A stretch of 9,536 bases of DNA from JAITWN01 sp964437335 (lineage in GTDB: Bacteria > Pseudomonadota > Gammaproteobacteria > SZUA-140), in contig CAYTGL010000066.1 in NCBI GenBank assembly GCA_964437335.1, forward strand, positions 1-9,536, given 5' to 3'. The position numbers and the translations under genes are program-made. Position 1 is the first letter of the stretch. Every line of letters begins with the position of its first letter. The notes below the pieces were generated by a model, which worked only from the letters and a program-made list of their open reading frames with translations, was not told the DNA's origin and did not search any database. Of this stretch, positions 1 through 6,797 are shown one piece after another.

Positions 1-376
1 CATCCGCCGCACCGGTGCGATCAAGAAGGGCGACGAGGTCGTCGGCAGCGAGACCCGCGTCAAGGTCGTCAAGAACAAGGTCGCGCCGCCGTTCAAGCAG
101 GCGGAATTCGACATCCTGTACGGCGAAGGCGTGTCGCGCGAGAGCGAGATCATCGGTCTCGGCGTGCAGTGCGGCATCGTCGAGAAGTCCGGCGCCTGGT
201 ACAGCTACAACGGCGAGCGCATCGGTCAGGGCAAGGAGAACGTGCGCGAGTATCTCAAGCAGTATCCCGAGACCGCGAAGGAGATCGAGGGCCAGATCCG
301 TACGAAGATGCTCACTGCGCCGGTTCGACGCACCACCACCGATGCCGAAGTGTCGGTGACCGAGGTCGAGGCCTGA
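1..376 (+). CDS. recA: Recombinase RecA, C-terminal part (5' end outside window)
   Basis: This is the last ~124 residues of RecA, the ATP-dependent strand-exchange protein that also acts as co-protease for LexA cleavage in the SOS response. The frame is read from base 2; base 1 belongs to a codon that starts outside the window. The visible protein opens with IRRTGAIKKGDEVVGSETRV and continues with KVVKNKVAPPFKQAEFDILYG, both nearly identical to the E. coli RecA core around residue 225 onward. The C-terminal domain follows (GAWYSYNGERIGQGKENVRE, then YPETAKEIE). The tail is short and mildly acidic (TDAEVSVTEVEA), as in many RecA proteins. The stop TGA at 374-376 overlaps the start of recX, so the two are probably co-transcribed and coupled. 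The SOS promoter and LexA box would lie upstream of the window. Identity is certain; only the missing N-terminus limits the entry. Confidence 0.97.
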   Translation, partial: IRRTGAIKKGDEVVGSETRVKVVKNKVAPPFKQAEFDILYGEGVSRESEIIGLGVQCGIVEKSGAWYSYNGERIGQGKENVREYLKQYPETAKEIEGQIRTKMLTAPVRRTTTDAEVSVTEVEA

Positions 377-837
377 CGGAATCGCAGGCGCAGGATCCGC
401 ATAGCGAAGTACGCCGCCGTGCGCTCGATCTGCTCGCCAGGCGCGAACATTCGGTTGCGGAATTACGCGACAAGCTGCGCGCGAAGGCGATCGGCGACGA
501 GGACAACCGTGCTGCGGTGATCGGCGCGCTGGTCGAGGAAGGCCTGCTCTGCGATCGCCGTTTTGCCGAGACCTTCGTCAATGCACGCCGCGGTCGCGGT
601 CAGGGGCCGTTGCGGATCGGCACGGAACTGCGTCAGCGCGGCATCGACAAGGCGCTGTCCGCGGCACTGCTCGAGGGAGAGGGCGACTGGCCGGCGATCG
701 CGCGTGAGGCGCGACGCAAGCGCTTTGGTGATGTGATTCCCGGCGACTATTCCGAACGCGCCCGCCAGGCGCGTTTTTTGCGTGCCCGGGGTTTCACCGA
801 GGCGCAAGTGATCGCCGCGTTCGGCGATGATGAATGA
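373..837 (+). CDS. recX: Regulatory protein RecX, probable CTG start
   Basis: RecX binds RecA filaments and limits their extension and activity. The 154-residue product has the family's features: an N-terminal block RRRALDLLARREHSVAELRD at about residues 14-33, a middle EEGLLCDRRFAETFVNARRGRGQGP-type repeat around 56-80, and a C-terminal RARFLRARGF-type helix near 134-145. The length fits the usual ~150-165 residues. The frame is open far upstream inside recA, but no ATG, GTG or TTG lies near the expected N-terminus. The nearest is GTG at 169, which would add 68 unrelated residues. I therefore place the start at CTG 373-375, which overlaps the recA stop as CTGA. A GAGGT at 362-366 lies six bases ahead as a plausible ribosome binding site. 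Function is confident from family match; the start codon is inferred. Confidence 0.9.
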   Translation: MTESQAQDPHSEVRRRALDLLARREHSVAELRDKLRAKAIGDEDNRAAVIGALVEEGLLCDRRFAETFVNARRGRGQGPLRIGTELRQRGIDKALSAALLEGEGDWPAIAREARRKRFGDVIPGDYSERARQARFLRARGFTEAQVIAAFGDDE

Positions 838-856
838 ACATGGGTAGAACCGTTAG

Positions 857-860
<4 letters not shown>
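834..860 (+). other. Candidate 8-codon coupling ORF between recX and alaS
   Basis: A very short frame starts at ATG 834-836, overlapping the recX stop (835-837) as ATGA, and ends at TGA 858-860, overlapping the alaS start (857-859) as ATGA. It would encode MNMGRTVR. It has no convincing ribosome binding site of its own, and neither does alaS. Ribosomes finishing recX could reinitiate here and hand over to alaS. No homology can be claimed for eight residues, so this is a structural observation and may be coincidence. Confidence 0.3.
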
Positions 861-3463
<2,603 letters not shown>

Positions 3464-3470
3464 GAGGTCG

Positions 3471-3502
3471 TTGATCGCCGCATTTTATCGCCGTGCTAGA
3501 AT
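3471..3502 (+). promoter_or_regulatory. Probable sigma-70 extended -10 promoter of lysC
   Basis: The sequence TGCTAGAAT at 3494-3502 is an extended -10 (TG-n-TAGAAT). The best -35-like element, TTGATC at 3471-3476, is 20 nt away, which is long; extended -10 promoters tolerate a poor -35. The predicted start near 3509 gives a ~40 nt leader to the lysC ATG. GC-rich bases GGCCCG follow the -10 directly, the type of discriminator associated with stringent control. The leader is far too short for a lysine riboswitch. Confidence 0.6.
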
Positions 3503-3549
3503 GGCCCGATGAACCTGTCCGCACCGAGACCCGCCCGCGAACCCTGAGC

Positions 3550-4770
3550 ATGTCCCTGATCGTCCAGAAGTATGGCGGGACTTCGGTCGCGACGCCGCGT
3601 CATATCGAAAATGTCGCGGACAGGGTCGCGGCCGCGCGTCGTGGTGGCGATGATATCGTCGTCGTCGTCTCGGCGATGAGCGGAGAGACCAATCGCCTGC
3701 TCGCGCTCGCGAAAGAGATCAGCGCGCATCCGCCGCCGCGCGAGATCGACGTGGTGCTGTCGACAGGCGAGCAGGTCACGATCGGTCTGCTCGCGATTGC
3801 GCTCGAGGCGCGCGGCTGTCCGGCGCATTCGTACACTGGCGCCCAAGTGCACATTCGCACCGACAGCGCTTACAACAAGGCGCGCATCGTCGAGATCGAC
3901 AGCGCGCGGATATATCGTGATCTCGATGCGGGTCGCGTCGTCGTCGTCGCCGGTTTTCAGGGCGTCGACGATCAGGGCAACATCACGACCCTCGGTCGCG
4001 GCGGCTCGGACACCACCGCGGTCGCGCTGGCCGCGGCGCTGAAGGCCGATGAATGCCAGATCTATACCGACGTCGACGGCGTCTACACCACCGATCCGCG
4101 GGTGGAGCCGGAGGCGCGCAGGCTCGAACGCCTGACTTACGAGGAAATGCTCGAGATGGCGAGCCTCGGCGCGAAGGTCCTGCAGATACGCTCGGTCGAG
4201 TTCGCGAGCAAGTACAAGGTGCCGTTGCGCGTCCTGTCGTCGTTCGACGACGGCCCGGGCACGCTAATTACTGACGAGGAAGAGGGCATGGAACAGGCGC
4301 TGATATCGGGGATCGCATTCAATCGCGACGAGGCCAAGCTGACGGTCCTCGGCGTACCGGATCAGCCCGGCGTCGCCAGCCGTATCCTTGGCCCTGTTGC
4401 GGATGCCAACATCGAGGTCGACATGATCGTGCAGAACGTCGCCGAGGACAAGACGACCGACTTCACGTTCACGGTGCATCGCAATGACTACGACAAGGCG
4501 CTCGCGATCGTGCACAGGATTTCAGGCAGCCTCGGCGCGCGTCAGGTCATTGGTGACAACAAAATCGTCAAGATCTCGCTGGTCGGGGTCGGCATGCGTT
4601 CTCATGCCGGTATCGCAAGCCGGATGTTCGAGACGCTCGCCGGCGAGGGCATCAATATCCGCATGATTTCGACGTCGGAGATCAAGATCTCGGTCGTCGT
4701 CGACGAGAAGTATCTGGAACTCGGCGTGCGCGCGCTGCATGCGGCGTTCAATCTGGACGGCAAGCAATAG
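3550..4770 (+). CDS. lysC: Aspartate kinase (monofunctional, alpha subunit)
   Basis: Aspartokinase phosphorylates aspartate, the first step to lysine, threonine, methionine and diaminopimelate. The 406-residue product starts MSLIVQKYGGTSVA, where K7-Y-G-G-T-S is the hallmark nucleotide/substrate loop. It has VVVSAMSGETN near 38-48 and the GRGGSD loop at 149-154. Two ACT domains follow, from about L264 (LTVLGVPDQPGVASRI) and from about 340 (VKISLVGVGMRSHAGIASRM), the usual site of feedback control by lysine and/or threonine. There is no homoserine dehydrogenase domain. ATG 3550 was chosen because it gives the family N-terminus; an in-frame GTG at 3493 would add 19 residues but lies inside the promoter. 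No good ribosome binding site precedes ATG 3550. An internal start at 4288 probably makes a beta subunit. The gene sits 86 nt after alaS with its own promoter. Confidence 0.97.
   Translation: MSLIVQKYGGTSVATPRHIENVADRVAAARRGGDDIVVVVSAMSGETNRLLALAKEISAHPPPREIDVVLSTGEQVTIGLLAIALEARGCPAHSYTGAQVHIRTDSAYNKARIVEIDSARIYRDLDAGRVVVVAGFQGVDDQGNITTLGRGGSDTTAVALAAALKADECQIYTDVDGVYTTDPRVEPEARRLERLTYEEMLEMASLGAKVLQIRSVEFASKYKVPLRVLSSFDDGPGTLITDEEEGMEQALISGIAFNRDEAKLTVLGVPDQPGVASRILGPVADANIEVDMIVQNVAEDKTTDFTFTVHRNDYDKALAIVHRISGSLGARQVIGDNKIVKISLVGVGMRSHAGIASRMFETLAGEGINIRMISTSEIKISVVVDEKYLELGVRALHAAFNLDGKQ
4276..4286 (+). promoter_or_regulatory. Internal ribosome binding site within lysC
   Basis: The purine run GAGGAAGAGGG ends one base before the in-frame ATG at 4288-4290, so its GAGGA core (4276-4280) lies about 7 nt from that ATG. 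It is a better Shine-Dalgarno than the one in front of the full-length lysC start. It encodes the acidic linker EEEG just before the ACT domains. Confidence 0.5.
4288..4770 (+). CDS. Aspartate kinase beta subunit from internal start (predicted)
   Basis: Starting at the internal ATG (codon 247 of lysC) gives a 160-residue protein MEQALISGIAFNRDEAKLTV... made only of the two ACT domains. In Bacillus subtilis and Corynebacterium glutamicum the aspartokinase is an alpha2-beta2 enzyme whose beta subunit of about this size arises from an internal start at the same domain boundary; Pseudomonas and Xanthomonas enzymes are similar. The strong purine run at 4276-4286 supports initiation here. The role would be effector binding and assembly with the full-length chain. 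What is seen is the start signal and the domain boundary; production of the subunit is inferred. Confidence 0.5.
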   Translation: MEQALISGIAFNRDEAKLTVLGVPDQPGVASRILGPVADANIEVDMIVQNVAEDKTTDFTFTVHRNDYDKALAIVHRISGSLGARQVIGDNKIVKISLVGVGMRSHAGIASRMFETLAGEGINIRMISTSEIKISVVVDEKYLELGVRALHAAFNLDGKQ

Positions 4771-4932
4771 CGGGGCGCTCTTGCGGCCTGCCTGCGGGAT
4801 TACAAATCAAGCAGTGTTCTTAAGTATGCCGGGGCTTTAAGTTTCATATGAAAGCGCCGATGATAGCAGGGGCATGGATGACAGAAATCGACAAGGTGGC
4901 CAGAGAAGGCAGGAATTGTAAGGAGACAGTAA
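4771..4932 (+). promoter_or_regulatory. csrA leader region with GGA motifs
   Basis: This 162-nt gap holds no gene. It contains the perfect palindrome TTTCATATGAAA at 4842-4853, with GCTTT/AAAGC arms (4834-4838 and 4851-4855) around it. Near csrA there are GGA triplets at 4876-4878, 4912-4914 and 4922-4924; the last is part of the Shine-Dalgarno AAGGAG (4920-4925), 7 nt before the ATG. CsrA binds GGA-containing sites and represses its own translation in E. coli, so autoregulation is plausible. I found no convincing sigma-70 promoter or terminator here, though csrA is expected to have its own promoter. Confidence 0.4.
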
Positions 4933-5130
4933 ATGTTGATCTTGACGCGTCGGGTAGGCGAGACACTGATTATCGGTGACGAGGTTACCGTAACGGTGTT
5001 GGGCGTACGCGGCAACCAGGTAAGGATCGGAGTCAATGCGCCGAAGAACGTGTCGGTGCACCGAGAAGAGATTTACCAGCGGATCCAAAAAGAAAAAGAC
5101 ATGCCGCCACAGGGACAGGCGCAGGGCTGA
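4933..5130 (+). CDS. csrA: Carbon storage regulator CsrA/RsmA
   Basis: CsrA is a small dimeric RNA-binding protein that binds GGA motifs in mRNA leaders to control translation and stability. It regulates carbon metabolism, motility and biofilm traits, and is titrated by small RNAs. The 65-residue product is close to consensus: MLILTRRVGETLIIGDEVTV, then VLGVRGNQVRIGVNAPKNVSV, then HREEIYQRIQ. The RNA-contact residues L4 and R44 known from E. coli CsrA are both present. The C-terminal tail (EKDMPPQGQAQG) is variable in the family. A strong Shine-Dalgarno AAGGAG at 4920-4925 precedes the ATG. The position after alaS-lysC and before tRNA-Ser is the conserved gammaproteobacterial location, although here another gene separates it from the tRNA. 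Confidence 0.98.
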   Translation: MLILTRRVGETLIIGDEVTVTVLGVRGNQVRIGVNAPKNVSVHREEIYQRIQKEKDMPPQGQAQG

Positions 5131-5147
5131 TCGCACTCGATTGCGAT
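5130..5147 (+). terminator. Weak hairpin just after csrA
   Basis: ATCGCA and TGCGAT form a 6-bp stem with a 6-nt loop, beginning at the last base of the csrA stop. It is followed by A-rich and then CCTTCCCCTTTT sequence rather than a clean T tract. It could be a poor terminator or an mRNA 3'-end stabiliser. Confidence 0.25.
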
Positions 5148-5232
5148 ACAAAAACAACCTTCCCCTTTTCGAATTGCCTCAATCCGGATTGTGACGCTCA
5201 CGCGATCGCGCGGGCCTGTTCGTGTCTGCCTC

Positions 5233-5248
5233 CAGGGTCAGGCCCCTG
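5233..5248 (+). repeat. Imperfect GGGTCAGGCCC palindrome
   Basis: CAGGG (5233-5237) and CCCTG (5244-5248) form a short stem around TCAGGC. The segment 5234-5247 matches 6422-6435, the core of the perfect palindrome after tRNA-Ser, at 12 of 14 positions. The rest of the 177-nt csrA to Nudix gap holds two self-complementary words, CAATCCGGATTG (5180-5191) and CGCGATCGCG (5201-5210), and the promoter at 5294. Confidence 0.4.
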
Positions 5249-5293
5249 CAGTTTGATGCCTTCTGATGACCCGATCGACGGCAATGCGCCGTG

Positions 5294-5299
5294 TATAAT
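5294..5299 (+). promoter_or_regulatory. Consensus -10 box (TATAAT) next to the Nudix-ThiE start
   Basis: TATAAT at 5294-5299 is a perfect -10 hexamer. Transcription would begin near 5306, two bases before the ATG at 5308, giving an essentially leaderless mRNA. No Shine-Dalgarno precedes the ATG (the bases are CCTCCCC). No good -35 lies 16-18 nt upstream, so the promoter may depend on an activator or on the upstream TG. Confidence 0.5.
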
Positions 5300-5307
5300 T
5301 CCTCCCC

Positions 5308-6255
5308 ATGAACCCCGTCTTTGATATCGCCGTCGCTGTGCTGTGGCGCAGCGATGGACGCGTGTTGCTGGCCGACCGGCCGAAAGGCAAGATCTGGTCC
5401 GGTTACTGGGAATTTCCGGGCGGGAAGGTCGATGCCGGTGAGACGGTTGCCGAGGCGCTCGAGCGCGAACTGCAGGAAGAACTCGGCATCACGCCCGATG
5501 TCGTTACTCCGTGGATCACCCGTGAATACGACTACCCCGACCGGCGCGTGCGCCTGCATTGCATGCGCGTGACCGCGTGGCGCGGCACGCCGCACGGGCG
5601 GGAAGGGCAGCGTCTGGCATGGGAAGACCCCGCCGCGCCCACAGTCTCGCCATTGCTGCCCGCGAATGACGTCATCATGAAGGCGCTGCGCCTGTCGCCG
5701 GTCTACGCGATCACCTACGCCGCAAAACTCGGGGAAACGGAATTCATGTTGCGTCTCGTACAGGCGCTGGAGCGCGGGACGCGGTTGATCCAGGTCCGCG
5801 AACCCGGATTCACCGCGGAGCAACTTGTGGCCTTCGCCCGCTCGGTCAGCGAACGCGCCCGGAGATACGATGCCCGAGTGCTGATCAATGGCGATCCGTC
5901 ACTTGCCCGTGCGATCGGCGTCGATGGCGTGCACCTGCCGTCCGGGCAATTGATGACGCTCGACGCCGCGCCCGACTGCGCGCTGTGGGCCGCGTCCTGC
6001 CATGACGCCATCGAACTCGAGCGCGCGGCGACGCTTGGCGCAGACTTCGCGGTACTCTCACCAGTGTTGCCGACGCCGACCCATCCCGAGGCGGAAGGCC
6101 TCGGCTGGGCGCGATTCGCGGAGTTGGTGCATGATTGTCCGATTCCGGTCTATGCGCTCGGCGGCATGCGGCCGGAGCTGCTCGAGACCGCGATGCGACA
6201 TGGCGCGCACGGCATCGCGCTGCTGAGCGGCGCGTGGCCGGCCCCGCGCGGATGA
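5308..6255 (+). CDS. Nudix hydrolase fused to a ThiE/TenI-like domain (MutT-ThiE fusion)
   Basis: The 315-residue protein has two domains. Residues 1-128 are a MutT-type Nudix hydrolase, which cleaves nucleoside diphosphates linked to another group, classically 8-oxo-dGTP. The Nudix box is complete at 39-61: G39, E45, R53-E54, E57-E58, G60. Residues ~131-315 are a TIM-barrel domain of the thiamine-phosphate synthase/TenI family: QVREP at 162-166, LINGDP at 192-197, DGVHLP at 206-211, PTPTHPE at 255-261. Several residues important in ThiE differ: the lysine of the QxRxK-type motif is P166, the Asp after Asn194 is G195, and the lysine after the T-x-T pair is H259. Thiamine-phosphate synthase activity is therefore doubtful. 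This fusion is known in gammaproteobacteria, where it often lies near argJ/secA; here it stands alone between csrA and tRNA-Ser. The start fits the Nudix N-terminus. mutT activity is likely but unproven. Confidence 0.9.
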   Translation: MNPVFDIAVAVLWRSDGRVLLADRPKGKIWSGYWEFPGGKVDAGETVAEALERELQEELGITPDVVTPWITREYDYPDRRVRLHCMRVTAWRGTPHGREGQRLAWEDPAAPTVSPLLPANDVIMKALRLSPVYAITYAAKLGETEFMLRLVQALERGTRLIQVREPGFTAEQLVAFARSVSERARRYDARVLINGDPSLARAIGVDGVHLPSGQLMTLDAAPDCALWAASCHDAIELERAATLGADFAVLSPVLPTPTHPEAEGLGWARFAELVHDCPIPVYALGGMRPELLETAMRHGAHGIALLSGAWPAPRG

Positions 6256-6279
6256 CTCGCGGGACCGCGTCGGGTCGTG

Positions 6280-6285
6280 TATCAT
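6280..6285 (+). promoter_or_regulatory. Likely -10 box of tRNA-Ser
   Basis: TATCAT at 6280-6285 lies 17 nt before the mature tRNA 5' end, placing transcription start near 6292. Its surroundings, CGTGTATCATTCC, closely resemble CGTGTATAATTCC at 5290-5302 in front of the Nudix gene. No clear -35 is seen. Confidence 0.45.
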
Positions 6286-6302
6286 TCCCCGCTTGATCTC
6301 CC

Positions 6303-6396
6303 GGAGAGATGGCCGAGCTGGTCGAAGGCGCTCCCCTGCTAAGGGAGTATGGGGTCAAAAGCTCCATCGAGGGTTCGAATCCCTCTCTCTCCGCCA
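6303..6396 (+). tRNA. serV: tRNA-Ser (anticodon GCT)
   Basis: This is a complete class II tRNA. The acceptor stem GGAGAGA (6303-6309) pairs with TCTCTCC (6386-6392), followed by discriminator G and encoded CCA (6394-6396). The anticodon stem CTCCC/GGGAG (6331-6335, 6343-6347) holds loop CTGCTAA with anticodon GCT at 6338-6340, reading AGC/AGU. A long variable arm (6348-6368) identifies serine. The T arm is GAGGG-TTCGAAT-CCCTC (6369-6385). In E. coli the equivalent gene, serV, follows csrA directly and precedes the argV cluster; here both links are interrupted. Confidence 0.97.
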
Positions 6397-6414
6397 CTTC
6401 CAGATTCATAAAGA

Positions 6415-6441
6415 GATCAAAAGGGTCAGACCCTTTTGATC
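6415..6441. terminator. Perfect 27-bp palindrome, likely bidirectional terminator and/or dispersed repeat
   Basis: GATCAAAAGGGTC (6415-6427) and its exact reverse complement GACCCTTTTGATC (6429-6441) are separated by a single A. As RNA, GGGT/ACCC closes a CAG loop with A4 before and T4 after on either strand. It lies 19 nt after tRNA-Ser and 9 nt beyond the stop codon of the - strand response-regulator remnant, the place expected for a shared terminator. The GGGTCAGACCC core also resembles inverted repeats found dispersed in many proteobacterial genomes, and a related copy is at 5233-5248. Confidence 0.6.
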
Positions 6442-6449
6442 GCTGTTCA

Positions 6450-6690
6450 TTATCCCTCTCCGAGACAGGATTTCAGGATTTCCAGCAGGCGCGCGGGATC
6501 AATCGGTTTCGCGAGGACCGCGCTGATGCCAGCGGCGTCGTGCTGCTCGCGGAGCCAGTGACGTTGAGGCTCGTCATCGCCGCTGCAGCGATCTTCAGCG
6601 GTGTCGGGCTCGTGCTCATGACGCGGGTGCGCGATGCGATCGCGAAGACGCGACATGAGTCGGGCCTGATTCCGGACACGGGCCTTTCGG
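6450..6690 (-). pseudogene. Decayed response-regulator receiver domain, C-terminal remnant
   Basis: On the - strand the frame ending at the stop 6450-6452 encodes REQHDAAGISAVLAKPID and then PARLLEILKSCLGEG. This is the typical end of a CheY-like receiver: AG before beta-5, the conserved lysine in KPI, and alpha-5. The preceding parts appear in shifting frames: a TPLKIAAAAMTS segment in the neighbouring frame resembles beta-4 with the conserved Thr (22 residues before the Lys if one frameshift is allowed), and PVSGI near 6677-6691 resembles the loop after the phosphoacceptor. No phosphoacceptor Asp segment, start codon or 5' half is visible, and mgtA begins ~110 nt upstream of the remnant. 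I read it as a frameshifted 3' fragment of a response regulator or hybrid kinase. The open frame through 6947 has no recognisable content. The receiver match is good for the last 30 residues and tentative beyond. Confidence 0.45.
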
Positions 6691-6797
6691 AACCGGTACA
6701 GGGACGTGCGAGCTGATCGCTTGACCGTAGAGATGACTGGTCCTAAGCTCTGCTGGTATGCAGATCCCGTCGTGGTGCGGGTCAGGGATGGCCCGTC

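Larger units (their letters stand above)
6397..6797. other. Non-coding stretch between tRNA-Ser and mgtA
   Basis: These 401 nt hold the palindrome at 6415-6441, the receiver-domain remnant on the - strand, and ~100 nt of mgtA upstream sequence. TTGACC at 6721-6726, 17 nt before TAAGCT (6744-6749), is a weak promoter candidate. I see no structured magnesium-sensing leader or leader peptide like those of enterobacterial mgtA, although weak structure cannot be excluded by eye. Confidence 0.5.

Noticed and set aside
3464..3549. Possible lysine riboswitch before lysC
   Set aside because: The gap is 86 nt and the likely leader ~40 nt, too short for the lysine (L-box) aptamer, and a promoter occupies the space.
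3656..3675. Runs of GTC in lysC as a possible slippage repeat
   Set aside because: They encode the hydrophobic VVVV strand expected in the kinase core, and only about four units are present.
6386..6396. tRNA-Ser 3' end as an integrase attachment site
   Set aside because: No repeat of the tRNA 3' end was found between 6397 and 9536 and no integrase gene is present.
6309..6716. A + strand 135-codon frame starting inside tRNA-Ser
   Set aside because: It begins in the tRNA, runs through the palindrome and across the receiver remnant; its peptide has no recognisable family.
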